Shown in pieces: positions 52,441-63,300 of a stretch of 64,000 nt of DNA. Position 1 is the first letter of the stretch; the number at the start of each line of letters is the position of its first letter. Location of the stretch: positions 3,863,001 to 3,927,000 of the forward strand of contig JAWHQI010000028.1 in NCBI GenBank assembly GCA_033032865.1, written 5' to 3'. The DNA comes from Dactylorhiza incarnata (lineage: Eukaryota; Streptophyta; Magnoliopsida; Asparagales; Orchidaceae). The notes beneath the pieces are model-generated. The model did not search any database, was not told the DNA's origin, and saw only the letters and a list, made by a program, of their open reading frames with translations. Both the position numbers and the translations under genes were made by a program.

Positions 52441-53160
52441 CCTTTAGAAGGTCAATTGCATACTTACGTTGTGAGAGGACAACTGAAACATGCTTTCATG
52501 AGTCTCAATGCCCAGAAAGTACTTGGGAGGTCCCATATCTTTGGTCACAAAATGTTGAAGAATGTGTTTCTTTGTAAGAGTGATACCTTCAATATCATCA
52601 CCAGTGAGAAGGAATTCATCAACATAGACAGCCAGAACCACCATTCCATGAAAGGTTTTGCGTATGAAGAAAGAGTGATCTGTAGAGCTGCAGACAAATC
52701 CAATGATGTTGATCACTTCATTGAACATTTCAAACTAGGCGCGAGGACTTTGTTTGAGTCCATAGATGGCCTTCCTTAACTTACATACATGTGTCTCCCC
52801 CGGAGCAACATACCCTGGAGGTTGCTCCATGAAAACAACCACTTGAAGATCACCATAGAGGAAGGCATTCATGACATCCAATTGAGAAATTTGCCAACCT
52901 TTGTTGATGGCCACAGAGAAGAGAACTCGGATGGTGGTAAGACGAGCGACAGAGGAGAAGGTGTCAAAGAAGTCAACCTCATATGTCTGAGTAAAACCTT
53001 TGGCAACCAAACGAGATTTATAACGGTCCACAGAGCCATATACATGATATTTGATCACAAATACCCATCTACACCCAACAATATCTTCTCCAAGAGGAGG
53101 AGGAACAAGGGTCCAAGTGCCACGTTCCTAAAGTGTGGAAATTTCTTCATCCATGGCAGC
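52441..53160 (-). pseudogene. Copia reverse transcriptase
   Basis: Frame 1 (52735-53058): YKSRLVAKGFTQTYEVDFFD, ARLTTIRVLFSVA, SQLDVMNAFLYGDL, KAIYGLKQSPRA. Frame 2 (52444-52728): YVDEFLLTGDD, where the second catalytic Asp of YVDD is Glu, and GPPKYFLGIE. A shift separates the frames. Confidence 0.9.
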
Positions 53161-54240
53161 CTTCCACTGTGGTATAGTAAGAGCTTCCTGATAAGTAGCT
53201 GGTGTGACAGTATCTGAAATAGCAATAGAAAAAGCCCTAACATAAGGAGTGAGTTGAGCATAGGTGATGACATCATGAATAGAATGTTGCGTACAAGAGC
53301 GAACTCACTTTCGAAGAGCATTAGGGAGATCATCTGTGATGTCTGTATTTGCAGGAGAGTCGTCATCTGAAGAAGAGAGAGCTGGCCCAAGAGGTGGGAG
53401 AGGAGGCCTCAGAGTAGGAGGATATGTGGTAGGAGACTCTGTAGGAGGTATAGGTAAAGGAAGACGGGTGGTGTTGGAAGGGGAGGTGTAGTATAGGTTG
53501 GGGGTGGAGGAGGCGGGGCAAAAATGATAGGAGAGGAAGAAGGATGGTCAGGAGGCAGAGAGGTGGAGGTTGTAGAGAAATATGATATAGTCTCAAAGAA
53601 GGTGACATCAGCTGAGACATATTGTTTTCTAAGTAGAGGATCATAGCACCTATAACCTTTCTGATTTGGAGAGTAACCAACAAAGATACACTTTGCTACG
53701 CGAGGGGAGAGTTTGTCCCTGTCGGGTGAAGGAGAATGGACAAATACAGTACAACCGAACACCCTAGGAGGTAGAGAGAAAGGTTTCGTTGTTGGATATA
53801 AAAGAGAAAAAGGGGTGCTTCCATTAAGTATGGTGGAGGGAATGCGGTTAGTGAGGTAGCATGAGATGAGGATGGCATGACCCCAATTGGTTTTAGGCAT
53901 ATTCATCTAGAAGAGTAAGGTGTGAGCCATGTCGAGGAGGTGACGATTCTTACGTTCAGCTATCCCATTTTGTTGAGAGGTATATGGACAACTAGTTTGA
54001 TGCATAAGACCATGATTCATGCAAAACTCGAAAAATTGATGAGAAACATATTCTTTGGCATTATCAGTTCTAATAGCTTTGATAGACACTCCAAACTGAG
54101 TGAAAACTTCATTATAGAAGGTAAGGAATACAGTGAAAAGTTCAGAGCATTCTTTTAAGAGATACACCCAAGTACATCGAGAAAAGTCATATATGAAGGT
54201 GAAAAAATACAAACTACCCCTACCAATGGTCTTGGTACGT
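53161..54240 (-). pseudogene. Copia integrase core and C-terminal part
   Basis: 54212-53907: FIYDFSRCTWVYLL, IRTDNAKEYVS, SCPYTSQQNGIAERKNRHLLD, holding the second Asp and the Glu. 53906-53409: NWGHAILISCYLTNRIPSTIL, FGCTVFVHSP, KCIFVGYSPNQKGYRCYDP, then a Pro/Ser/Thr-rich linker to RT. Confidence 0.88.
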
Positions 54241-54957
54241 TAGGGACCCCAGACGTCAGAGTGGACAAGATCAAAGGGGTGTGTCGAGCTACGACCGTGC
54301 TTGGCAGGGTAGGAAGCTCGATAATGCTTTCCCAGTTGACAAGCTTCACAGTTGAGAGGAGAGGTATCTTTGCAGAGGTGAGGTAGAAGTTGATAGAGCA
54401 GCCGAGGTGGGGGATGAACAAGACGGAGGTGCCATTGATAGAGTGAGTCAGAGGTTGCGGAAGCAGAATATGCAGCAAGAACGTCAAGGAAGTAGAGGCC
54501 TCCACTCTCAGTCCCAGTAGCAACTGTCTCCTTCGTGTGAAGACCCTGAAAATAACAGTTAGTAGGGGTAAACACAATAGAACATTGTAACTGGCGAGAA
54601 AGAGCCTTGACAGATAATAAGTTGCAAGGAAACGTAAGCACATAAAGAGTGTCCTCAAGAGAGATAGTCAGAGTGATTTGCACCACACCAGTCCCACACA
54701 CTTTAGAGGGAGAACCATCGGTTGTCAGGACTGGTGGTGAGTTTTAATGCTCTTGTAACTTTGAAAAAAGTAGAGAGTTTTCTGTCATATGATTTATTGC
54801 GCCGGAGTCAATAAGCCACTTGCCTTCAGTAACTAGATGGAGGCTACCTGAGGAGGTAGCAACGGAAGAAGATGGGTGTGGAGTAGCAGAATGAGATGCC
54901 GCAGCCAGAGGACTAGAGATCGGAACGGTCTCAGATGAGGGACTTCCCATGAGAAGA
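54240..54957 (-). pseudogene. Copia protease joined to gag leader; integrase zinc region
   Basis: The ORF from 54950 starts MGSPSSETVP (the gag leader, compare MGTPSE at 5451) and passes after about 45 residues straight into WLIDSGAINHMTENS, the protease active site. So nearly all of gag, including the knuckle, has been deleted in frame. Next come ITLTISLEDTLYVLTFPCNL, then LYQWHLRLVHPP ... LNCEACQLGKHYRASY, the integrase H-H-C-C region, and VHSDVWGP with the first catalytic Asp. Confidence 0.88.
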
Positions 54958-55140
54958 AGTGAATAGAATCAAGTAGCAAGGGAGATTGTGCGGTCTCACG
55001 GGAGAGAGACCGATCAGGGATAAGATGGTCTATGAGGAAGAGAGACCGATCAGAATCTGAAGAGAAGTTCGGTGGTCACCAGAACCAAAAAACTGAACAG
55101 GAGAGAAGACAGGAGCTCACAACACAAAGATCGTCGTTGT

Positions 55141-55151
55141 CTCTGATACCA
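55141..55151 (-). other. Primer binding site of copia element
   Basis: Minus strand TGGTATCAGAG directly after the LTR end CTCACA. Confidence 0.9.
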
Positions 55152-55720
55152 TGTGAGAAATTGAAAATAATAGAATTTTTATTTTCATAAAATCTAAGTA
55201 TTACAAAAGTATTGCCTTCTTTATATAAACTAGTAGAGAAGGAGGAAAATACAAATCTACAATGTGGGACTAAATACCAATACAACTACAAACATTTATA
55301 CAGGATAGTTGGGCAGTCTGGGCGATCAGGAAGATTGAGACCGCTGAGAATGGTGTGGTCTGGAGAGATGATCTTCGGTTACACAACAGGAGGTAGAAGG
55401 TTGTGTGACTGAGGAGACCGCCAATTGACAATCCAGAGACTGTTGAGACCATGAAGAGGAAGAGTGTCGAGATCGTGGATGGTCAGAGACAAGACTGCGG
55501 CTTTTCAACAGATACGGAGATAGGTGAGCCTGAGATGGTGGGGATGAAGACTGTGGAGACTACTGATGCTCTGAGACCGCGGAGACCGCTGATGTGAGAT
55601 CGCTGCTCTTCAATAGATGCGGAGACTGGTGAGCTTGAGATGGTAGAGCTGGAGACCACGGAGACCGTTGATGCTCTGAGACCGCAGAGACCACTGAGGT
55701 GAAACCCTTGTTCTTCAACA
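55152..55720 (-). mobile_element. Copia 5' LTR, 569 bp
   Basis: Plus strand TGTGAGAAATTG ... TTCTTCAACA. Two units of about 103 bases (from cttttcaacagatacgg and ctcttcaatagatgcgg) rich in GAGACCGC make up its right half. It is clearly similar to 46485-47028 plus 51646-51670. Confidence 0.92.
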
Positions 55721-55725
55721 CTTAT

Positions 55726-56896
55726 ATTGATTTTCTCTCTCCAAGGCTAAGAAAGAGGTGAGGCAAGGAGGAAGGAGTGCTAGATCCTGCCATTGGAGGA
55801 GCTTCGTAGATCCAAATTGCGAGCCGAGTCTGGTTCCACGGAGAGGAACCCACTGCGGTCATCTCCATCTGACTCAATCTTCAATTCATGGAGCCCAAGC
55901 GAACATCAAGGATAACGATCCTCCTCCCCGGTCTTAGGACGTGTATTGTCCTTTTCATATGTTGATATGCTTGCATAGGGTGCGTCTACTCCGCTAATTA
56001 GAGGAGTGCAAGACCACCTTTGGTTCTTTGGAACCCCGGGTCGATTGTGTCTATCCCTGACATTATTTGCATTCCGAAGGGAAGCCTCACCCGCATTGTG
56101 AGTATTACATGGTGAATTGTGCACAGGCAAAGGCCAAACCTAACCCATCCCATGCGGTTCAGTGTCATGAATACCTCTTGGATGTTGTTCGATCATGGTA
56201 GATGATGTGGAAGGCATGTTAGCCTAGACCGACAAAAGCTCATTTCTTACCTAAGTTTACACAACTTTGGATGGTGTTAGTACTCATGAGGGAGTGCACC
56301 AAAAACATGTCTTGAGTGCATAAAGTGTGTGGTCTTGCGTACCCACATTTGTGATTTTGTGGAATGATGTTATGTTAGCCTCATGCGCGTTTGCTTAGGC
56401 GGTTTTGGGGAACCTCTGGGTGAACCCAACCAACATTATTTGCATACCTAGGTTTTCTTTACTTTGATGCTCAACCTAGATGAATTGATTGTGCTTGAAA
56501 CCTCACCTTATGTAGAGTAGTTGTACTTTCTTCTTTGATACATATTGAATGATACAGCTTACTTGCAGGTGAGCGGTACCCCACCCCGGAACCGGCTAGA
56601 ATGGTCAGAGTGGGATCATTATGCGGTTTGTGGTCAGCTCATAACTAACCTTCGTTTACCTCTTATTTATGTATGGTAGAGGTCCTGGCGAGTCAACCGG
56701 GAAATAGCGGGCTGAAGCCCAATGCTGAGCCGGCCCTCGAAGGCCAAACTCTTTACTCCTTAACTTGTATTATCGATTTGTGTGTCGATGTATGCTTATC
56801 ACTCTTGTACTGATACACTTGGATGAATGTAAGTCCTTAAGGTCATAACTCTATTTTGATGACATTCCTGAGTAAGTGGAAATTCGTGTATTAATG
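55726..56896 (+). mobile_element. Tekay-like LTR, middle part
   Basis: Continues the sequence broken at 46484. No credible ORF. Near 56565-56760 it holds gcaggtgagcggtacccc and a GC-rich patch common near the 3' part of such LTRs. The rest of the LTR follows the solo LTR, at 58432. Confidence 0.5.
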
Positions 56897-57119
56897 TGAA
56901 AGACTTTAATTAAGGGTAGCTAATCACCTAGAGGGGGGTGAATAGGTTATTTTAAAAACTATTGCAGTTCTTGATTATAACCAAAATAAAACTGATCAGA
57001 GCTTTCAAGAATAAGAACACACACAGAAAAGACACACAGATTTTTATAGTGGTTCCCCTTATCTTGGGTAATCCACTTTCCCCTTCTCCCTTTCTAGCAG
57101 TGTGCTAGATAGGATTTAT

Positions 57120-57350
57120 AGCTCCTCTAGATCTCAGACCACAAACAGGTCTTACAGCTCAGATCACAACAGATCTTACAGTCTCAGATCTCACAGATCT
57201 TACAAACTCAGATCTCACAGATCCTACCTCAGCCTGTATAACTAGGCCTACAGCTCAGATTCACCCCTGAATCCTACAACTCAGATCACACCTGATCTTA
57301 CAACTCAGATCCTTGACAGATCCTACACTCAGATTTGACAACTCAGATCC
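57120..57350. repeat. ACAGCTCAGATC-type short repeats
   Basis: About ten irregular copies of (A)CTCAGAT(C/T)-acag-atcttaca in 230 bases, within the solo LTR. Confidence 0.85.
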
Positions 57351-57889
57351 TACATGAATTTATAAAGAGAATAACAAATACTTAGACTCAGATTCTTCAG
57401 ATTGTCGAGTCTTCTTGAACTGCCTGAATGATCAGACAGAAAACTTCAATAGAACAGCAGCAGCAGATGATCTTCTTGATTCGACAGGATGTGATGGATG
57501 TTCTTCTTCTTAGGAAGACAGATTCTTCCTTCTTGATCTTCTACTTTCAGAAAGATGTATCAGCACCAGATTGCTGAATGAAATCTTCAAGTCAGATTGG
57601 TTCTGAAAGAGAAGATGACTTCTTCAGATTCTTTATCATACTTTCCCTCAAAGTGATGGAGACGATAATGGCTTTCGAAAGATAGGAACAATCAACTTAA
57701 CTGCATAACCCATAGGTCATGCCTTCTATTTATAGCCCGCCATCTGCAACGTCTGTTACGCTCCTCCACGTCAGCATGACGTTAAGTCTTCAACGGTCTT
57801 CAATGTCTTCTGAAGAAATAAAGGCTTAGCTAGCTGTAGAAGATATTCCTCAGTTTAAAGTATTTGTAGAAGAGGCGTTGATCATTGAG

Positions 57890-58275
57890 CATCTCTGTCG
57901 ACGCTTTTTCCATTAAGCGTCGAGCGATATGTAAACACTCGACGCTTACTCCTTAGACTGAAGCTCTCGACTCCTCCTTCTTAGGCGTTGAGCAATCATC
58001 AGTTAGTCGACGCTTTTTATCTATAGAAGTCGAGCAACATACAGGGGCTCGACGCTTCTTAACTAATCCTTCATATCTCGACTCTTCTTGTTTGCGCTGA
58101 GCTGACTGAAGTTTAGTCGACACTTCTCTTTCCATGGCGTCGAGTGATATAACTTGGCTCGACGCTTCCTAACTTGGTCTCAGAACTTCAGCGGCGACCT
58201 TGTCTATTTGAGCAATGGACATGAGTCAACGCTTCTGGGTCGCAGGCGTCGAGCGATGTATGATGTCTCGACGCT
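57890..58275. repeat. GCGTCGAGCGAT / CTCGACGCTT cluster
   Basis: At least six pairs of GGCGTCGAGCGAT and CTCGACGCTT about 25 bases apart; the two are near reverse complements, so each pair can form a hairpin with a loop of about 10-15 bases. Pairs repeat every 55-70 bases. Confidence 0.88.
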
Positions 58276-58431
58276 TGTGAACTTGGATGGATTCCATGAG
58301 CATTTTGCCTGACCTGATCTCCTGCACATTGATTCTAAAGAGTATATCAAATACATTCTGAGATATATCTTTGACTTAGGAGTGGACTTCTCCAAATCTA
58401 AGACATTGTGAGCAATGATCCCAACATAATG

Positions 58432-58812
58432 CTTTTAAATCGAGCTTCCGATGTGGTGTCTTTTACTCTGAGTAGTTTTTCTTTTCTGTTTATCATTTCA
58501 TAATGCCTAGCTTGTGTGTTCAATATGACGTGGGGTCCCGACCAGACCTATTGTTATATTGTTTGTACATGCAGGGTTTTACAATTTGGTATCAGACTTA
58601 AGGTTTTTAATTTGTAGCATCTAGAATTCGAGGACGAATTCCTTTTAAGGGGTGAAGTGCATGTGATGTAGTGTATTCACCTAAAATGACAAAAAATTGA
58701 TAAGAATATCCACTTAGGAATGAAAAACATTCTTGTTTGTGGAACCTGAGCGTTCCTTGATTGCTATCTTGTAATGTATTCGGTCACTAAATTGTGTGTT
58801 TCACGATTATAG
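58432..58812 (+). other. Tekay-like LTR end, primer site and leader
   Basis: LTR end is probably gggttttaca at about 58580, followed by atttggtatcagac, a decayed TGGTATCAGAG primer site at about 58584. Then attcgaggacgaattcc and ttttaaggggtgaag (58625-58657), wording that in Del/Tekay elements usually lies just before the 3' LTR. Confidence 0.6.
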
Positions 58813-59663
58813 ATGACTAGGAGTGGAGCCGGGTGTTCTCAATCCCGTAACATTATTGAGAATAGTGCGCTTACTAATGCTCATGTGATGTCCCCTTCTA
58901 CTGAAATAATTAGATGGGTCATAAAAGCATTGTTTTCCATGCTTAATGCACAATCAGGAAGGCTTGTACATCCTCCTACTCCTGATGTGGCCCCGATGTC
59001 AGTTGTTGCGGTTGAGCCATAGTGGAACCGCAAGCATGTTGCTAGTAGCTGAAGCACTTTCTGAGCTTCAAACCTCCATCTTTCTCGGGGACTCAAACCC
59101 CAACAAAAATTGAGGAGTGGTTGTCAAGTTTTAAGAGGCCCTTTGACTTACTTTACTTGTGAGAAAGTGGTGCATGACCTGAGAGTGTCGAAGTGATCCT
59201 CCGAAGATGGAATATTGAACGTTGGAGAACACTTGTACATCAGGTCTAAACTATGATGAGATATGGAAAGTAGTGGAGTCTTCTGATTACTCATATCCCT
59301 TAACCCAGCCGAGAGTGTACTCTCTTGGCCAATAGGAGATCATTCACCAAAATGTTGTTTGTGTGATATTGCTTTTAGGGTTTTGTGAGACGTGCAATTG
59401 TGGCCATAGTGTCGTTGTAATGCTCTTTTTCAGTAAGAATAGCGGACGTCGAGATTAGAGCGAGAAAAGCATAAGAAAATCCTAGTAATTGATTGTGATG
59501 CTGATTTAGCACATGCTCAGAGCTTTTGTGCTTAAGGGACCGTAAAACCCCCATGCTCGATTGGAAAGTCCCCATGATACTGATATTCCATGTGCAGGTA
59601 GGGATCACAGTATGGTCATCGAAATCGGCGACCATGCAAGTTTATGCCTTTCGTGTTTGTAAT
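58813..59663 (+). pseudogene. Tekay-like gag, heavily decayed
   Basis: Starts MTRSGAGCSQSRN at 58813. Short later frames such as GLKPPSFSGTQTPTKIEEW-like coding (59065-59120) and a possible Tekay gag core follow with several stops. No clean zinc knuckle found. Identification rests on position before the protease and on these fragments. Confidence 0.6.
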
Positions 59664-60202
59664 TAGGATTTGCCTTAATATTCAACTATCCGGCAAGAGC
59701 TCTCTTTGACACTGGAGCATCACACTCCTTTCTTTCTGAGGACTTCATGGTGCGTATCGGACTGTCGTCTACCTTAGGAAAGGATAGATTGGAGTTAGTG
59801 CTGCCCAATGGATTTTGGATGAGTGCGGATAGGAGAAACTGTGTAAAGGTGTGGATATGGAATCAAGATTTTGACTTGGAAGCGTCATTACTACTATTAT
59901 CCAAAGTGGATGTGATCTTTTGCATGGACTATCTCTCAAAGCAACGGGCATGCATTGATTGCAATATGAAGGAAATAACACTGGGAAGTAACACCGAAGG
60001 CAAGACCATATTTCCTGGTATACGAGGAGCAAGCAAGATGCTGGTGTCTGCTCTCCAAGTAGTCAAAGCGATACGGAAAAGCGCGAAGTTATTCTTCACT
60101 TTGTTGGAGCCTTTGGAGCCCAAGCCCAGTCTGAGTGATATTCCAATAGTAGCGAAGTATGCGAACGTGTTTCCAAATGAACTCCTTGGGGCTCCGCCTC
60201 AG
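59664..60202 (+). pseudogene. Tekay-like aspartic protease
   Basis: Encodes NYPARALFDTGASHSFLSED, with the retropepsin D-T-G-A-S-H-S-F, later VIFCMDYLSKQRACIDC (family usual is I-GMDWL-K-A-IDC) and SDIPIVAKYANVFPNEL with LGAPPQ leading into RT. This frame is open for over 500 bases, the best-kept part of the element. Confidence 0.87.
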
Positions 60203-60398
60203 TGAGAGATTGATTTCTGCATTGAGCTAGTGTCGGATGCCAAGCCCATGTCACGCCCACCATACCGAGTAGCACCAAAAGAAATGGCAGAACTAAAATT
60301 ATAGTTGCAGGAGCTGCTAGAGAAACGATATGTACGCACAAGTTCATCCCATTGGGGTGCCCTGGTCCTCTTTGTAAAAAAGAAGGACGGAAGCTTGG
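60203..60398 (+). pseudogene. Tekay-like RT N-terminal part, interrupted
   Basis: After a stop, IDFCIELVSDAKPMSRPPYR, APKEMAELKL, stop, [29 protein letters not shown]. The gypsy RT then stops at 60398 where TGTAAGACCCCC begins. The last bases cttgg (60394-60398) are the presumptive target duplication. Confidence 0.88.
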
Positions 60399-63300
60399 TG
60401 TAAGACCCCCTTTTTTGGCTCATTTCCTGGGTCTTCTGCCCATAACCACTAACTACCGGTGACACTAACACACAAATAGGTTGTCACCGCGAGACGCCAA
60501 TCCTGTCGGCAGTTCAATATACACAGGCCAACCATTCATCACAGAGTAAATAGAAGCGAATAAGGATAAAACACAGTCCATATCACATCATATCATAAAT
60601 AAAGGCAAAGTTCATAGATGAGATGAAATAAATAAGTGCGCAGAAGAGTAATGAGATAAATAAGGGCGTATGCCCTGGTGTTACATCATATGCCTCGCTA
60701 CAAAAGTCTCTCGCGGAAGTGAACAAAGCTACTGGTAAGGAAATGGGTGAAGTATGGCGTTCAGAAGATAATATCTTGTCACACTCACAGGGGCTGCTCC
60801 AGCTGCTGCAGATACTTCAAGTCCCAGCCATGCCACCGCATCATGCTCTGTCCTCTCTGTGTGCTGGGTCCACTACTCTTGGGGCTCATGTTGTTATGTC
60901 ACATCCGGCCGTTAGTCAAAAAGACTAAGCGGTTTCCCCGTCCCCTCCCCCGGTGACTCCTAGGCATCGGGCGGGAGGAAGAAGCGGAGTACGACAAGGG
61001 GTATATCAAAAATAGGTGACAGTGCTCTCACTCACATAGTAATAAAATAGTACTATAAGGTCTAGCTAATATGAGATCTTCTAGCAAGTACAATAAATCA
61101 CTAACAATTCTACTATGTAAGAGCTGGATATAAAGAACAGTATTAAGAGCAACAATATAGGTAAATGAAGTACGGCTGCCTATCATCACAAAAAAGTAAC
61201 CTTAACTTATAAGGAAAGCTCATACAATCTTATAAGTTAAGGGATCATTTTACATAGACCCATCATATAAAGAAGCCCATGCTAGATTATACGATGGGGT
61301 TTATGAGGTATGTGTATGATGCGTATGATATGCAATGCAATGCAATGTTTATATTATTGGTTCACACACATGCAACTCAGCCACATGACTATACACGTAC
61401 AGACCTTTAATTCTCACTTTTTTGAGGTAGTTAACCTCTCGGGCACCTCCCGTCGGGGTCAAACGGTGGCAGAGGAGCGGGCATCTCCTCACCTAGATGG
61501 GTATAACACACTACCAAACCTAGGCCCTAATGTACGCTATGGAACCAGTCCTCAATACTCATGCATACTCTTGCTGGACCTGTAAGGATCAGACCTTAGA
61601 TAGGCTAAGTGTAGGGTTATTAGGGATGAGATCTTTTGTTTGCGCAGTAAAACATTCTGGCCCTCTGAACACTTACCACTCATCGAGTCATCGTACTATC
61701 GTCGGTGTGTCAACTAGGCTAGTACCGAAGACCCACCACATTTCATGCACATACACTTATGTTCCACCCGAGCTTAAGCTCACAGGACCAACCCGTCCTT
61801 TATAAATATTGAGCCTAGGACTCCATGGACCGACTTGTCCATTTCACTCCATAGAGTGTTGTTCACCTAAGCTATGTGCGTATGATTCATTCACCTTCCT
61901 AAACAATCTAGTCTTTTCTACTCTTTAGTTAGTCTTAGATGTTTAGAATGCATCTTGGACTTTCCGAGGTCTACCCGATGAAGGGCTCGCAACAGTACTA
62001 GGAGGTATAATAGGGTGACATCCCAAACCTCCATTTCTCAAGATATTTATTATTATTAGTGACTACCCATACCTCCCACAACCTATCTGATTACTTTAGA
62101 GCCCTAAGATGATTTATAGTTAATTAGGAGAGCGTTGATCCTCAATTGAACCTCAACGCTGCCCATTATTTGTTGACTGACTACTTCTCCGCTCATCCCC
62201 ACTTGATTACGATCTAGGTCTAATTCCAGAAGCTTAACATACGATTTTATTACTAGTGGCTCATATCGTCTCATCCCTCTTTCTAGGCTTAATGAATTCG
62301 ACCTTAAGCATTTCTCTAACCGCGCACCAAACCTATCTGGGAATAGTTCCAAAATGAACTGGCATACCCACCATCCTATGTGGTACATGATAGTTCTAAG
62401 GTTGTTGGATCTGTGTATGATGATCAAAGGATGTCCAAATCACTAAATGCAGATTTGTTATCCACATACCAACTTGACTGCGTGTAATCTAAGGCCCTCA
62501 TGAGGTGTATATGAGTATCATGTTCAAAGGACTTCCAAATTTACTCCTGAAGCTCTACATGTCAAGTAGTGTCTTCATAATCAATCTTGTTCATTTTCCA
62601 TTAAGGGCCTAATTATTTAACCTTCCATATTTATTTGTTGACTTCCAATTTCAACATGAGGTATTGTTTTCTGATTGTTGTTTTTGCTACAAATTTTTCC
62701 AAAGGTTCACCTAGGTTCAAAATGCACATTAACAGAATTTGGTAATTTTTCTATTTTATCTTCTGCCAATAATAATTTAATACAAAAATTGGGCTTAAAC
62801 AACATTTACAAAGGATCACCATGTTTATTTCAACTAAAAATTGCAAGAAAATTCCCAGGGATTAATAATGATCCAAAATGAACTCAAACAAATTTTGAAC
62901 ATTTTCCAGATAGATATGATCACTTAAACAAATTTTGCTAAATATAGCCATAAGCTCATTTTAAGAAGTTCACCAAATTTATAACAACTAAAAAAAAATC
63001 CAGGGCATAAAAATGATCCAAAATGAACTCCTACAATTTTTTATCATTTTCCAGACAAATGTGATCACTTTTTTTTTGCTAAATATAGCCATAAGCTCAT
63101 TTTAAGAAGATCACCAAATTTAAAATAATTAAAAAATTACAAGAAAATTCTCAGGGCTTAATAATGATCCAAAATAAACTCCTACGAGGTTTTATAATTT
63201 TTCAGGAATATTATAACCCTAATTAGCGAAAATCTCATAATAGTGATTAATCAACAATTGTACATGAACTATGAAAAAAACTACTCTAAAAACTCCAAGT

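Larger units (their letters stand above)
46485..55720 (-). mobile_element. Copia element, GGTCTC-LTR family, with a nested LTR
   Basis: Minus-strand element with LTRs TGTTGAAG...CTCACA. The 5' LTR is 55152-55720 (569 bp). The 3' LTR spans 46485-51670 but contains a 4612-bp insertion plus 5-bp duplication; removing these gives 569 bp exactly. CTTAT flanks both ends (46480-46484, 55721-55725). A primer site (55141-55151) and a polypurine tract (GCGGGGGAG, minus strand, about 51671-51681) are in place. Gag is almost all deleted and pol has several breaks, so it is non-autonomous. Confidence 0.93.
56897..58426 (-). mobile_element. Solo SIRE-like LTR, 1530 bp
   Basis: Plus strand TGAAAGACTT ... 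GATCCCAACA with TAATG on both sides (56892-56896, 58427-58431). The motif cctagaggggggtgaatagg near the left end matches the conserved site near the 3' end of the other SIRE-like LTRs on the minus strand. Contains CAGATC(A/T)(C/T)A repeats (57120-57350) and a CTCGACGCTT cluster. Confidence 0.9.
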
